Positions 10,544 to 22,525 are shown, counted from the stretch's first letter. The stretch is 64,000 nucleotides of DNA from Serpula lacrymans var. lacrymans S7.9 (GCF_000218685.1 NW_006763301.1:992001-1056000), one strand, 5' to 3'. A program made the numbers and translations. Notes: generated by a model from the sequence alone, not told the origin.

Positions 10544-12953
10544 ATGGGTTCGCTGTTGACCATGGCGGCCAATGCATCCGTCTCTGGCAAGGACAGTCCC
10601 CGTGGATCTGCTTATCTTGCCTCAAAGATAGGCTCTCTCCTCACTTTCCCTTCTAGCCTCCTTTCCCGTATGCGGAGAATCGATGGTTTTCTCAACCAGG
10701 ATGCAAAGTCTGTTCTCGAACTCCAACGGCATGAATTTGGTCATCCTGGCTCTAACGTAGCTCACACCATCCCTCCCCCTATTTTTGCACCCTTGCCGGG
10801 TCCATGGGGCTTCCTAATGTCTGGTTATATCGTCGGTTTGATTGCAATGGTAAGTGACTTATCTCTGTAAGTTTATCGCCTTATTTATACGCTTTCCAAG
10901 ACCTTTATTCTGCACCGAATCCAGAATATAGTGGTCCCACCCCAGCATCGTCCCCCCCATCATCAGCGGCATCATCAATCCGTCTTGCGCTCGATTTATC
11001 ACTCGATCTTTCCCTTAGACTTCTCCTCGTCAATATGTCGTCTTATCTTTCGCTTACCATCCCTCTATTTCATCAGCAAGGCACTCTTCATGTGGACAAT
11101 AACATTAATCCATATGTCTGATTACCTTCCTCCCGAAAGCTCAAGTTGGTTTGAAGGAGCTACTCAATGGATTGCGCAAAGAGAAATGGAAGATCTATGC
11201 TGGTTCACGTTCTGCTCTGTTTGTGGGGCTTTGTGTGTTGAGGCAATAACACGTGGCCTAGAAGGTGGAACCAGTCGCGCTTCACCATTCAATCTCGTCG
11301 GTATCGCGATATCTTGTTTAGTCATAACGCTAATATCCTCTCATATAGTTTGGATATGCATTTCTCCTCCATATATATTCATCGCCCCTGACTCATGACC
11401 TCAAATTGGAGGGAATGACTTCTCGTCCAGACAAACACGTTATATTCACCATCATCTTGCCACTATTTCAAGTAGGTACTACTCTCGTCTACAGCTACAG
11501 CTAATCTGAAACTAACGAATCACATAGCTTGCAATGGTTCATTTCATCGGTATTAGGCGACGGTGGTCACACCAAAGACTCGTTCCGTCATCAATTATAT
11601 CAATACTCTCGCTCACACATTTTCATGCTGTCCTTTGGTTTTCAGAATCATCGTATCCTCTTCTCAACTACATGCCATGTCTTTTCGAATCAATATTGGT
11701 TTCAGTCACGCTACTCGCTATATTCCTCGACATCATGACCCAAATTTTGACAGAAGGCTCCATCACGCGCCCCCTATTCGGGCATCATGCAAACCTCCTT
11801 CCAAAATGGGACGAAGACTTCTCTATCGCCTTGCTGCGCTTGGGCACAGCAAGCCTAGAGGCATCAAGCGTAGCAGGCTTAGGGAATGAGGTCGGTGGCG
11901 TTGCAGCGTTGGAGCCGACCAGTGGCAGACCGCAAATGGAGTACGGAACTCTCGAAATGAATCGTAACGGTGTCACTTCAATCTCGCCAGCCGTGGAAGC
12001 AAAGGGAAGCCTGAGGAAGAGAAAGAGAGGATTTGCAAATGAAATTAGGAGCATCAAGGCGATATCGAATGATGGTGATCTTTGGATCGACATGGCATGG
12101 TATCGAGAACTGGCGAAATTTGGAGTAGGTGTGGGCCGCTTTTTGAAAGGCCTATGGAAGTTATTTTGGAATGCGGTACGGGAGCGCTCGCTGCGTCATG
12201 GTCCTCCCTTTGCCTTGGAAACAGATGAAGATGCGACGATTCCCATTCAGGACAATAATGAGCAGAGGGATGAAGTTTTGCTTGAACGTTTTGCCAGAGG
12301 AGAAGACATCAGCGATGACGAAGAGGATTTCGAACCTCCGCCAAGATCACGGTCAGACTCGTTTGGCACGCCATCTTCCGCGTCAGACGTTGCAGGCGAT
12401 GAGATGGACCAAGGCGAGACTGCCAACCTCTACGCAGATTTCTCCTCTATAGCGGAGACCACTGCTCCGATTATGCTTGCCCATATGGCAAATGCGTCCT
12501 TTTCGCCCCTTACTAGGCGGCGATACAACAATCTAGTCGCTAGGGCATCTGCTAACTCCTCGTCGATCGATAATAGAGGTGAAAACTGGACCGAGATCGC
12601 ATCCGACCAGCAAGGTCCCGCGAGAACAGCATGCAGCTCCCGGGCAGATGATGCACAAGCAGATTCTCGTAGGAACTGTGTTATATGTACAGTGGAAGCT
12701 CGACAGATCATCTGCTGGCCTTGCCGGTGCGTATCTGGGTGTTCTAAGCTGAAGCAATTACTCATTGTGACAACAGATGTCTCGCATTATGCGATGAATG
12801 TCGAGGAAACTTGGCCACACATGCCACTGCGTCCAAACACAGATGTCCATGCTGTCGACAGAAGTAAGTACAGTCAACCGTTTAACAGTGTCAAACGCTG
12901 ACCCACACCATTTCCACAGCGTGGAGGGCTATTCGAAGATATATATACCTTAA
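10544..12953 (+). CDS. Multi-pass membrane RING-finger E3 ligase, Asi1/Asi3-like
   Basis: Exons: 10544-10849, 10925-11296, 11349-11471, 11528-12726, 12777-12863, 12920-12953 (2121 bases, 706 aa). The N-terminal half has several hydrophobic segments (GFLMSGYIVGLIAM, FISKALFMWTITLI, LCWFTFCSVCGALCV, FTIILPLFQLAMVHFIG, FESILVSVTLLAIFLDIM). An acidic, Ser-rich linker follows. The last 55 residues form a C3HC4 RING (CVICTVEARQIICWPCRCLA, LCDECRGNL, RCPCCRQ). This architecture matches the fungal Asi ligases, which in yeast sit in the inner nuclear membrane and degrade mislocalised membrane proteins and transcription factors Stp1/2. Location here is inferred by homology. The third junction uses a weak donor (GTCGGT at 11297) chosen because it restores NLFGYAFLLHIYSSP. 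Confidence 0.85.
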
Positions 12954-14505
12954 AGGGTGTAATAGTAAGCTTGTTCTTGTAGGATTACCACGAAATGCTC
13001 CTGTTTGCAATTCATATTCACGTACACCATCTCAAACGCTATTCCAGACCCTGCTGATACTGCCATCGCGTGATGCTAAACGAAGGTGACCAGACGAAGG
13101 GAAATTACCATCCGTCACCTGGAACTCACCATCCTGAAGTCACAGTTGATAAGCTGCTGAGTTGGGATTATCCGTAAGGAGGAATCGATCGTACACGAAT
13201 CCAAGTGGCCCATCGATGATACAACGGGCCGCCCCTTGGGAAATCCGATGCGCTGAGCGTAATTGCATGTTCGACTACCGCGTGGTGAATGGGGATGCGC
13301 TACGCCCCGGTATCATGATAAGTACTGGCCCGGTAACTGCTAAGTAGCATATCAATAGACAGTATATTATTAGTGACAGGTTAAATTTGGTCCCTGCTGT
13401 CCGTAGCCTGATGAATGTCTTAATATAGACCAGCCTAAAACGCTGGTACTGTGGAAACTCAAGCTCAGATTCATAAAAATAGGAAATTATAGGCGATTCT
13501 GTATCAGGTTGGATGGGTCAAAATATATAAACAGATGGTAGAAAAGAGACAGCGCACAGTAGCCGATGATTGCATCGCTGGTACAGTCTTGAGTTTCATG
13601 GCAGGATGAAAGGAAGAAGATAGCTAGCTGCTAGCCCGGAAATCCAGAACCTAACCAATAATCGCATGAGTCCATGAAAGCTCGTCATGCAACGTCCAAA
13701 ACTTGGAAATCACGTTCGCAGAGAGCAAGTCGATGCGTCGGACCCGAACACTGAGATATTGGTCGCCACTATCAGATCGAGCGCGCCTGTGGCACGATAG
13801 TGCGATCTCTGTGCGAGATCATCGGCTGTGTAGATGAGGAACGACTATGAGAGACACAGTGCGGTATGAGATCCCCTTATAAAGCGTATCGGCCTCATCG
13901 CGTGCCGGAAACCAGATTCCAACCGCGATCATTTCTGTCCGCAGACGGCCCACCAGCCATCGAAGGGTGCTAGAACCATATTCAGCGTTTAAAGTAACGC
14001 TGGTGGAATGCCCTTGTCAGAACTTGTGATTGCGACGTGGAAGAGAGGTCTGCAGGGGGTCGCCACACCTCGTAACCTTCCCAATAACAGTGATTGACAG
14101 ACCCACACGAGGAAATGAAATCTCCCCAAGAAGGCCATCATTATACGACACCCCAAAAATTGCCACTGCGTCAACAATAACAGCACTATAAGTAGGACTG
14201 GCGCTCCGTCGCTGAGATGAAGGGGGAACTTGATAGAGATCTGAGATTCCAGGGGTGATGGACATCCTTAAACAGTAGAAGTGCGAGAGATGCGATGCGC
14301 TTGAAGAACGGATAGAGAGGGCCCAAAAATCGAATAGTATCTGCGTGCCGCCGCATCAGAGTTTGAAGTGGTGCTAATACGTAGACTGTGGTGCGTATAA
14401 TTAAAGGAAGTTTAAACACACCAACTTGAAACTCACCTGGGAAAAAAGCCAGGCCTGGGCATATGCGCGGTCGCAGCCATGACCGCAAATGCTGACCATC
14501 TTATT

Positions 14506-14690
14506 GGCAGTTTGACTGATACTTCCAAGTCGTATGAAGACTGTTGTTACAGTGCCTAGGTATGTCGGTGAAGGTACGTAGCGTTCAGAACCATGGCACA
14601 GTTGGATATACATTAGTAGGTTGCATGTATGCGCGCTGGCAGCCTGAGTAGGCCAAAATAGTGACAGCTTGACTGATATGTCCAGGTCGC
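14506..14690 (+). repeat. Imperfect direct repeat pair, about 157 bases apart
   Basis: Two copies of a roughly 27-base stretch occur at about 14508-14534 and 14665-14691. The first reads CAGTTTGACTGATACTTCCA and the second CAGCTTGACTGATATGTCCA, each followed by AGTCG or GGTCG. The copies differ at a handful of positions. This could be the residue of a tandem duplication or two ends of a small element. Confidence 0.5.
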
Positions 14691-14699
14691 CTGGTGACT

Positions 14700-14726
14700 A
14701 TGATAGCTCCTATGAGGAGCTATCAT
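14700..14726. repeat. Perfect palindrome, 11-base arms with 5-base loop
   Basis: Left arm ATGATAGCTCC (14700-14710) and right arm GGAGCTATCAT (14716-14726) are exact reverse complements around the loop TATGA. The stem could form a stable hairpin. It lies just after the second copy of the imperfect direct repeat and more than 1.5 kb from either neighbouring gene, so it is not an obvious terminator. Confidence 0.75.
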
Positions 14727-16276
14727 TCTAAGCCTGTCCAGACTAGCGGTTTAGAAGATGAAGGTGTTTAGTCCCAAACGTAAAAATCTTGAAAACAATA
14801 TTATGTGTCGTACCTTACAGGACTCGAATACAGGTACAATTGTTATCAAAAGTCACATCAGATAAATATTGAAGATAAATATTTTCTGAAGCCACCGGCT
14901 AACATTTGCATGGCAGGGGAGAGGAAAGCGGAGGACGATCATTTGCGACCGATGATGAATTTAGGTGCTCAATAACGGATGTAAAGCCGAGCGCTGGTAC
15001 CTGACCTGTCCCTTGCCTTCGAAACCAAATGACACAGCAAGGCTGACATCACTGACAATGTTGTTTTGACAACATCCCGAGGCGCACAAAAAGCTGGGGA
15101 AATCCACATCAGACGATGCTTAGCAAGCATATGAAATCATTTCATCACGAAAGAGCTGTGTCGCCGAACAAAAGGCTTGTAATGCTTTGGCGAGCACAGC
15201 GATTTGTCACTTGAAACTTGTTATGGCATGTCGTTGTACGCCCTTTGTCTTTCTCCTTGGGGACAACCCAACAAAGTGTGCCAAAGAAGTCTGGGGTGGT
15301 TGTTTGGTTCCAAAGGTTTTGCCAAACATCATCGCGTGCGATTCCCACGGCTGACTCCTATCGCGTGACAAATTGGCCCAAAAAATATTCGAGTCTAGTC
15401 TCACCAAGGCAGGCACTGGAGTGGAACGATGTGAATCAGCTCACTTCCAAGTCTTACGATTCGAGTCACTAAAGGAGGCTTTCAGTGACGCTGGGGTGAC
15501 GTATTGGTCATGGAATCCGTCGGGCGAGTCATCGGAAGCCAAGGCGGGCCAGAGAGCGCCCGCGTGAATAAGAGTCTACTAAGGAGGCAGCGGCTGAGTC
15601 AGATCAATAGGAGTAAGCTTCAGGCTGGCTAAGAGTACGAGTCACAGCAATTGGGCCATGTCTGATGCGACGGCACAGACAAGAGACTGTCATGGAATGT
15701 TCTGCCGTGATGTTGGGTTGTAGTACGTTGCCTTGCGGAATGCGACGGGCTACGTGTACGGACACGCTACAATACGGCATGAAACGATCGACGACACGTC
15801 CTCCAGTCATATGAGCGCTGCCGCGTTGGGAAAATAAATCATAAATAAATTGTCAGCAGTGTGACTGAAATCGGAAGGTGCGACCGACCGAAGCTAAATT
15901 ATTAAATTATTACGCATCTATTCCATTCACTTCAGTGAGATTCGGTGACGTTTCATGACTCGCAGATTGGAGCATGCGAAACTTACAAAGCAGTGCTCAC
16001 TATGAGTAATTTTCTTCGGTCGCTTCTGTTCGCTCACTCATCGCGTCGTGACAAATATGTGATATGATGTTATTCTTCTTTGGAGTTGTGAGTGCTATGG
16101 TGCAGTATGTAAAAGTGATATGAACAAATTATGCGCTGTATATATTGCAAATCCTTGTAGGATTGTAGTCGAAGGATATGATTTGGACGAAGAGTAAGAT
16201 AGAAAATGCGGGACTTGTGTCAAAAATATAGCGACAGTACCACAATAAATTTAGATGAAAAGGAGACAGATCATTT

Positions 16277-17389
16277 TTACGCGGCCACTTGAGTCAGGGG
16301 ATTTTGAGTCGATGTGAATGGATAAGAAAGCAGATGTGAATAATGAGTGTGTGGTTCATGTGAAGATACAGAATTCGATTGGGAAATGGGAAGAGGGAAA
16401 GAACGTAGCAGGTCAAGTGTAGAAGGATAAGGGTGCGACTTTTTCGGCTGATGTGAGTGTACCGGTGCGGGTACCGCATGCGTGGGCATCGAAAGTTCCA
16501 AGTCCTTGTGGTGAGCCTTGGGAAGGCTTTCGGGAGGATATACAAGGGATTCCGGTGTGCGTGGTGATGGAGAGCTGGACGAAGAGGATGACTTGGGACT
16601 GGAGGGATCCAAATCAGGGCAGACGGTGTGTGCGCTTTCACGATGGTGTGTGGAACGAGAAGCAGTGCGTGGGGTGTGCTTGGAAGAGACACGACGGTGG
16701 TTGTGTGTAGGTAGAGCGACGGCAGAAAGGCCGTCATGTTGGCTCAGAACGTCATCCTCCGTTACGCCAAGCTCGAAATCAAGGACGTCAAGGAATTCAC
16801 GCTCGATGCGACCAACATCACGTTTTCCGAATACGCCTGTGCAGAGCGCCCAATGGACGTTCTTGAGAGTAGAATCGTTAAGGTACTGGCAGAATGACAA
16901 GAGATAAGCACGAGATAGACGAGACGAGAACAAAAGAAAACGTACCTTGCTAGCTACCATTACGGCACCGAGAAATACACGCTCGCATGCCCATTCCTCG
17001 AGGGCAATCTGGAGATGAGGCTTGGCTCTGTCGATATAGACAAGAGAAACCAAGACAACAGCTAATGGGACTTCAGCGCGAGTGAGAACGTTTGATACGA
17101 AAGTAGTGAAGGCAGTGTGTTCAGGGCGCCTTGAGAGGGAACGACCTCTGCTGGAAGATGAGGGACGACCGATAGCATAATCGACGGTGTCCACGACGCA
17201 GTCAACAACATATTCTGAAACGACGATTAGATGGGAACTAGAACGAGTGTTGAAGATAAGAGACATACCTATGACTGGACGAGATAGCTTGACCTGGAGA
17301 AGCTCGAGGAGTGCAGGTGAGTGTAGAGCAGGGTCGACAAGACTGGCACTGTGTATTGGGGAAGACTTGTTTTGGATGAGGGCTACCAT
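16277..17389 (-). CDS. Pho85-type (Pcl1/2-like) cyclin
   Basis: Cyclin-box protein predicted to activate a Pho85/CDK5-class kinase in G1 or morphogenesis. Exons on the minus strand: 17389-17269, 17214-16946, 16885-16277 (999 bases, 332 aa). The cyclin box includes YVVDCVVDTVDYA, FTTFVSNVLTRAEVPLAVVL, LVSLVYIDRAKPHL, VFLGAVMVASKYLNDSTLKN and VHWALCTGVFGKRDVGRIER, ending in EFLDVLDFELGV. The C-terminal 160 residues are low complexity, rich in Ser, Pro and His. Both introns (54 and 60 bases) are multiples of three and lack in-frame stops, so the unspliced frame would code 370 aa. Splicing is preferred because it restores the uninterrupted cyclin box and the introns have canonical GTATGT/GTACGT donors. 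Confidence 0.85.
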   Translation of the reverse strand: MVALIQNKSSPIHSASLVDPALHSPALLELLQVKLSRPVIGMSLIFNTRSSSHLIVVSEYVVDCVVDTVDYAIGRPSSSSRGRSLSRRPEHTAFTTFVSNVLTRAEVPLAVVLVSLVYIDRAKPHLQIALEEWACERVFLGAVMVASKVRFLLFSSRLSRAYLLSFCQYLNDSTLKNVHWALCTGVFGKRDVGRIEREFLDVLDFELGVTEDDVLSQHDGLSAVALPTHNHRRVSSKHTPRTASRSTHHRESAHTVCPDLDPSSPKSSSSSSSPSPRTPESLVYPPESLPKAHHKDLELSMPTHAVPAPVHSHQPKKSHPYPSTLDLLRSFPLPISQSNSVSSHEPHTHYSHLLSYPFTSTQNPLTQVAA

Positions 17390-19031
17390 GATGAGCTAGA
17401 AGGGATGGCTGGAGGTAGTGAGAGTAGGTGAGATGGCCTGGGCAGAGGCGGGGATGGACACGGGTTGGACATGGCTGTGGAATGGTTGTATATAAATGCC
17501 CACAGGCGCCGAATCGGACAAGTCGCAAAATGGTAAGAGTGACAAGGCATATTGGACGATTAGAAAGGAAGAATGCGTCCGAGTCAGAGTCAGTCCCAAA
17601 ACGGGTCGCAGCCGCTCGCGATGAGTCCGACCCAGCTCGGACACCGCGTTGGCGTTCGGCTCGGCTACCGGCGCACTGCGCGTCTGTTTCGAGGATCATC
17701 TCGGCTTGGCCATGCCGCAGCAATACCCCCGCAGCCACTCGCAGCGGAATTCCACTCATGCCGACTGTGCCGGTACTCTCCGACTGAACGTCGTCAACTA
17801 CTGCGATGACCACGGCTGCGTCGCACAGTCATCTAATTTATTATATTTCTTGTTATCTGCCTTATTCGACATGTTATCAAGTGGGTTGGTTTGCATTCTG
17901 CTGATGTATTATCCATGACAGCCTGAGGGGGCTGGAGTCGCACTGAGCCTGACTGTATCATAGCAGAAGCTGGCCTGTGAATCTCAGCTCTATTCTTTTC
18001 GATAAATATCACCTGGTGGCACAGGAAATGATAGATGGAAGATGGGCTAACAATGGCTGTGGCATGGAAGCGATTCCAAGTCCATAATCCTCCTAATAAT
18101 ATCGCCCAATTTGCTCTATAATTGCATTATGTCTGCACATCATTTTACAGCCCAGATTCAGAACGGCCGATCCAGCTGGCCTTGTTCCCAGAACCTCGAC
18201 GATATTCTTTCGATCTCTGTCAGCATCGAGATAGGCCAATGATTAATGCCCTTCCTCGGCAATGCACTGCCCGGTCTTTTTATCTCATCTATGAATGACA
18301 CAGCGACATGTCGTGACTCATCGCTCGGTGTTGCAATTGTTGTGCGATATTCGATACCTTGCAGCTGACATATGAAGTCTCTTTGTAACTATCGAGTCTT
18401 GCTCGATAACCGTGAACACATCACAAAACTAAAGTGGGTCTCACCTTGCAGGCTCTTGTCTCTCGCAAATACTCGCATGCTAGCACGTTCGTCACAAGCT
18501 CGTACATGTCTCAAACAAGTATTCTTCTCCCGCTTCTCTCGCTATATAAGCTCAACCTTCATTCCCAGTCACCGGTAGTAACGGCCCCGGGTTCGTTCGG
18601 ACAAGGAGTTTTGGAGGATCCAGTAAACGCCTTGCTAAGTTATTATCCATCTCAACTTGGTCTAGGTGTTGCCTATCTGCATTTCCTAAGGGAAAGTTTG
18701 ACCAGAATCGGGAAATTTGAAATCGGTCACCCGTTTTATTTGTGCAACCAACGATTGCAATCAAACTACAGATACTGCAGCTACACTGTCAGTCCACATA
18801 AGACCAATCCATGTACCTGTGCGCCAAATGCTAGCTATAGTAGTAGGTAGTACTGTATCGCATGGATCAAAATATCAACATCAAGGTATTCAAATCGTTT
18901 CTACAACATACAAGCACTTTCAATACACCCTAGCGTCTATCTCGCAGATCGTACACACTGCTATCTGCCAAATATACCCAAGCATCGCAAAAACAACGTA
19001 CAAAAGAACGAAAAAAACCCATAAGAGACTT
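17390..19031. other. Gene-free interval, 1.6 kb, upstream of cyclin gene
   Basis: This is the 5' flank of the cyclin gene and the 3' flank of the AT-hook gene. A GC-rich stretch at about 17560-17820 is open in several frames on both strands, which is typical of composition rather than coding. No family match, RNA gene or long repeat was seen. Confidence 0.45.
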
Positions 19032-20515
19032 TCACCCTGATGCCCCTGCGGCACTAGTGCTGGTGCTCGAGGGCTTGCCGCCCCGGTTTTTACTACCTTT
19101 GGGTCGTCCTCGTGGTCGCTTTCCTGTATTGGATTGGCTCTCTAATGGGATGTCACTGGCACTGCGTTTCTGAGCGTCTCCTCCATTGAGACGGCGTTCA
19201 TTCAAATACCTATCATCACAACGTGTTAGTTTTCTATAGATATAACTTAATATAATTCCTTGACGCCGCCGGGTAGAACGGAAAAGGAAGGCGAGGAATC
19301 CATTCCCAGCTTCGCGAATCACCGGGATGGTGGTATGGTGGAATTTCACCAATGAATGATACCGAGTAAAACCGGGAGAGAGCCGGCATATAAATGGTGC
19401 GAGACTCACTGGGAAGACTTCTCGTCCAGCGTCGCCTGTAGAGGGGGTAACGGTGGCTGGCCCAGCTCCTGTCTCAGGCGATCAACGTCTTGCTTTGCAA
19501 CGGCGTATTCGCCCTCCTCTAGAGTGGCGATTTTATTGCGAATTTCTGTACATCTAAAAGCAAGTCGTAAGACAGGCACATGGCCGCGTGTGACCGAGGA
19601 ACTTACTCCCTCGTTATAGAATTTTCCAATAGGTCGGCCTGAGGAATCATAGATACAGGCACATATTAGATGGAAAGGTATGCGCCACACACCTTGTCAC
19701 GATCCTCATTGATCTTGGGAGCAATAAAATCAGACGAGAACACGAGAGCAGTACCCCGTGGAATCGCTCACCTCTCGCAAACAGTTCAGTAGCCTAGTCC
19801 TTTCACTTTCCAGTCTATATTCGCATCCCGAAGATGAGATAGCATCAAGAAGCATCCGAAAAACATCCATCCGAGTAACACATGATGAGCCCGGTGACTC
19901 ATGGAGATATCGCGAATACGCACTTATTCTTCTGTTCCCTGATATCTTGTATAGCCTTGCCTTTCTGCTCAAGAGAAGCATGAGCGGAGAGTATATGCGC
20001 CGTGTGCAACTGAAGCGTAAGGGCGTGTTTCCTGGGGGAAATAAGTAATCAGAAAGTGACCGGAACGATGGCTGCCTTAAGTGCGTGGCAATAATACAAC
20101 TGCTTTGCCATCGCTAAGATATCAATCCAGCTATTACGAGAATAGATCTGTTGAATGAGACGCAAATAGCCCTACCCATGGTGCCAGTGGCCCATAAGGG
20201 TGGGTAGCCATCGAAAGGATATGACAATATAATAGAACTTGAACCCTACAGACTCAACACCGCACAAAATACTCACTTTAATTCAGCGGTCTTAGCCAAA
20301 TGCACTAAATCTTTCGTCCAGTCCCCCGTTGCTACCAGCCCTTGTGAAGTTGTGACGAGTGGAGCCACGGTGTTCTGACCCACGTTCATCATGGGGGTAC
20401 CTGGGCTTTGCGCGTGAGATGGGCCAGGGTGATGCGCCATGAATGCATTGGAGGTGGTGGCGTATTGTTGAGGGTGTTGTTGCGAATGATGCGCCATGTT
20501 ATTAGGCGCATACAT
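19032..20515 (-). CDS. Coiled-coil protein with C-terminal AT-hook (function unknown)
   Basis: Start ATG 20515. The first exon is Gln/His/Pro-rich (MYAPNNMAHHSQQHPQQYAT) and ends near 20276 at TELK. Later exons encode a helical, heptad-like region (LTLQLHTAHILSAHASLEQK, GKAIQDIREQKNK, LESERTRLLNCLREINEDRD, VLRLAFRCTEIRNKIATLEE, VAKQDVDRLRQELGQP). The last exon ends with a classical AT-hook, KRPRGRPKGSKNRGGKP, then a Ser/Thr/Ala tail with the stop at 19032-19034. AT-hooks bind the minor groove of AT-rich DNA, so a chromatin-associated role is likely. I do not recognise a named family. Exon borders in the middle are approximate, though junction phases allow a continuous coiled coil. Confidence 0.75.
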
Positions 20516-20960
20516 TGAGTCGAGAAAAATATGGCGATCTAAGGGTCTGGGGTCTCCTGCAAAGAGGAGACGGGTTTTCGGTGGTGGGACTCACTGGGAG
20601 AGCGAAGGACTCCGAGCACTGCTGTATCTTGTGTTTACCCTTGTTAGAAACCGAAGCCTTTCAACTCGAAAGGGATTGTAACCGTGCCTGGTATCGATGC
20701 CTGATTATGTCAGGAAGTTGAATGCGATAGCAACCTGCTCTCTTTATAATAATCCCCATAATTACAGTATCAATTATCACACTAGGCCATCCATGGTTGG
20801 GGTGTCTCAGCTAAGCAGTCAAACAGGATTGATACTATTAGCCATGTCTGTTATGAGGTGCCATATGTGGAAACAGTGACTAATATTACATTACATGGCC
20901 TGTTTCCCTTGAGAAAAGAGTCTAATACCCCACATCAATCTGAAGCCATAGCAAACATTA

Positions 20961-20975
20961 GGGGGGGGGGGGGGG
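20961..20975 (+). repeat. Homopolymer G tract (15 G)
   Basis: An uninterrupted run of 15 guanines sits inside the AT-rich block. Such runs are prone to length error in sequencing, so the exact count is uncertain. Confidence 0.9.
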
Positions 20976-21443
20976 TAGTGTTACTTATAATTTATGGTAT
21001 TAGATATTATGGCCCCCTGGGGCAGACCTGGACCTTGCTATACTAGTAACTGGTTTTGAGAAATTCCAGAGCTAAAATTTCACTGCCATGGTATACCAAG
21101 TATTGGAGATCCAGACCCTCAGAGCATGGGAACAAGCATGGGAGAAGGATACTTTAGCAAATGAATGCTGTAAAACATGAATACAAAGCTTTTTATGTAC
21201 CAAATATATGTAAATACCATGTGAAACATAGTAATAGCCACAAATCTTTGGGCAAAGCTCTGAAGTATGCTTACATAATACATTTTCTACACCAAGCTAA
21301 GTCCAAGTTACTGTTGGCATATCATGGACACTACTATAGATTTTCCATTCTTTTATTCATTTTCATTCAACTATTCCGACATTTTGATACATTACATAAG
21401 CTTCCTAATTAGGATACAGAAAAGCGCACTCATCCTACCTTAG

Positions 21444-21477
21444 ATACCTCAGTCCTTTACCAGAAAGACTGAGGTAT
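21444..21477. repeat. Perfect inverted repeat, 11-base arms
   Basis: Left arm ATACCTCAGTC (21444-21454) pairs exactly with GACTGAGGTAT (21467-21477) around a 12-base loop. The core ACCTCAGT stem recurs in the inverted repeat at 22584-22614. Confidence 0.8.
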
Positions 21478-21557
21478 AGTAACATCATTATTACAGTTAA
21501 ACACATACTTACACATTCCTTTTGTAAGGACCATTTTATTATTTTCTTATCTTCGCT

Positions 21558-21728
21558 ATGTCTTGGTTCTCGAACACTTTTCCCATTACACCTCTGGCTC
21601 TAGGGCTAGAGGTATCATTTGCCATTTTACTTCTCATAGCCCTCACAGGCTTTCTTAACCATCGTTACCATTTTATATCACAGATCAGAGACTGGGTATC
21701 GCTTCCAGCCAGCCAGCACACTGAGTAG
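21558..21728 (+). CDS. Small ORF encoding a single-span membrane protein (56 aa), unproven
   Basis: An ATG-initiated frame of 56 codons and a TAG stop lies inside the AT-rich block. The product begins MSWFSNTFPITPLALGL, continues with a clear hydrophobic span (EVSFAILLLIALTGFL) and ends in a polar, partly basic tail (NHRYHFISQIRDW and beyond). One membrane segment with a short N-terminal and a longer C-terminal flank is a plausible small membrane protein. It has no recognisable homologue. It could equally be a chance frame in AT-rich sequence, since Ile/Leu/Phe codons are favoured there. Confidence 0.25.
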   Translation: MSWFSNTFPITPLALGLEVSFAILLLIALTGFLNHRYHFISQIRDWVSLPASQHTE

Positions 21729-21799
21729 GGACTGGTAGTAGGCATCTCGCCAACCAGCTCCAAGCCCCAGTAAAGCCTGGATATACTAATAAACACTTT

Positions 21800-21840
21800 G
21801 TTCAGGATTGTACCTCATCATGAGGATACGGTTCCTGAAC
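21800..21840. repeat. Nested stem-loop
   Basis: Outer arms GTTCAGGA (21800-21807) and TCCTGAAC (21833-21840) are exact complements, and an inner pair CCTCA (21813-21817) and TGAGG (21821-21825) forms a second stem around TCA. The two stems would stack with an internal loop. Confidence 0.7.
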
Positions 21841-21943
21841 ATGCGTAACAAACCTCTATTATTAGTACAAATCTCTCACTGCTGATTAATCAAGTTAAAA
21901 GTCGTACAATAGTTGTTCTCTCTTTTTCTTATTGGCCGATTGA

Positions 21944-21987
21944 TTCCTCAGACCACTTTTTGTATATTCTCCTTTCGGTCTGAGGAA
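21944..21987. repeat. Perfect inverted repeat, 11-base arms
   Basis: Left arm TTCCTCAGACC (21944-21954) and right arm GGTCTGAGGAA (21977-21987) are exact reverse complements separated by 22 bases. Confidence 0.8.
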
Positions 21988-22499
21988 CGAACAGTTCACT
22001 ATATAAAGCCTTACCTATTCATGTATGGCTCCTTAGTTTTCTATTACTGAATTTACCCGCTTTACTCCTCAACGAAAACCTTTGAAGCTTACCTCTCAAA
22101 GTCCTCTACTCGCTATATTTACTAGCGTCTGTCGACCTCAAGCTTATCGAACCCCTTACTCCCTGCAAGTGCAGAAGGAGACAGGTTTTGTTTTTGTTAT
22201 AGTTTATCGTTGCCTCACACCTTTAGAGTCTTTTCATTTACAGTTCTTGTCATCACATCAGTTACAGCACATTGTAGGCCTATTTGCATGAAATCCACTG
22301 GCAAATCTAACTATGGTACAATAGAATGTCACACTCAATCCTTAGTATGAGTAAATATAGATATTGTAAGTGCAAATAAGCTTTCCATGCATTGGGTATA
22401 CCCAAAGACATCATCTGTTCTCTTCAATCATTGTGAGTACTAACTATTGTTGCATGATGGACTTAGCTTTTGATGATTGAGCCTTATGCACCACTGGCA

Positions 22500-22525
22500 C
22501 CAGCCACATCCCTCCAGATGGCTGG
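22500..22525. repeat. Inverted repeat, 7-base arms
   Basis: CCAGCCA (22500-22506) and TGGCTGG (22519-22525) are exact complements with a 12-base loop. Confidence 0.55.

Larger units (their letters stand above)
12954..16276. other. Gene-free interval, 3.3 kb
   Basis: No open frame with recognisable domains or consistent intron structure was found. Short frames at 14017-14265 and 14186-14488 (minus) overlap one another and show no family features. The interval contains an imperfect direct repeat and a perfect 11-base-arm palindrome, annotated separately. It separates the Asi-like gene from the convergent cyclin gene. Confidence 0.5.

Noticed and set aside
17428..17918. Overlapping plus-strand ORFs of 78-119 codons upstream of the cyclin gene
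   Set aside because: Three overlapping phases are open in a GC-rich patch, typical of compositional openness; no family match or splice chain.
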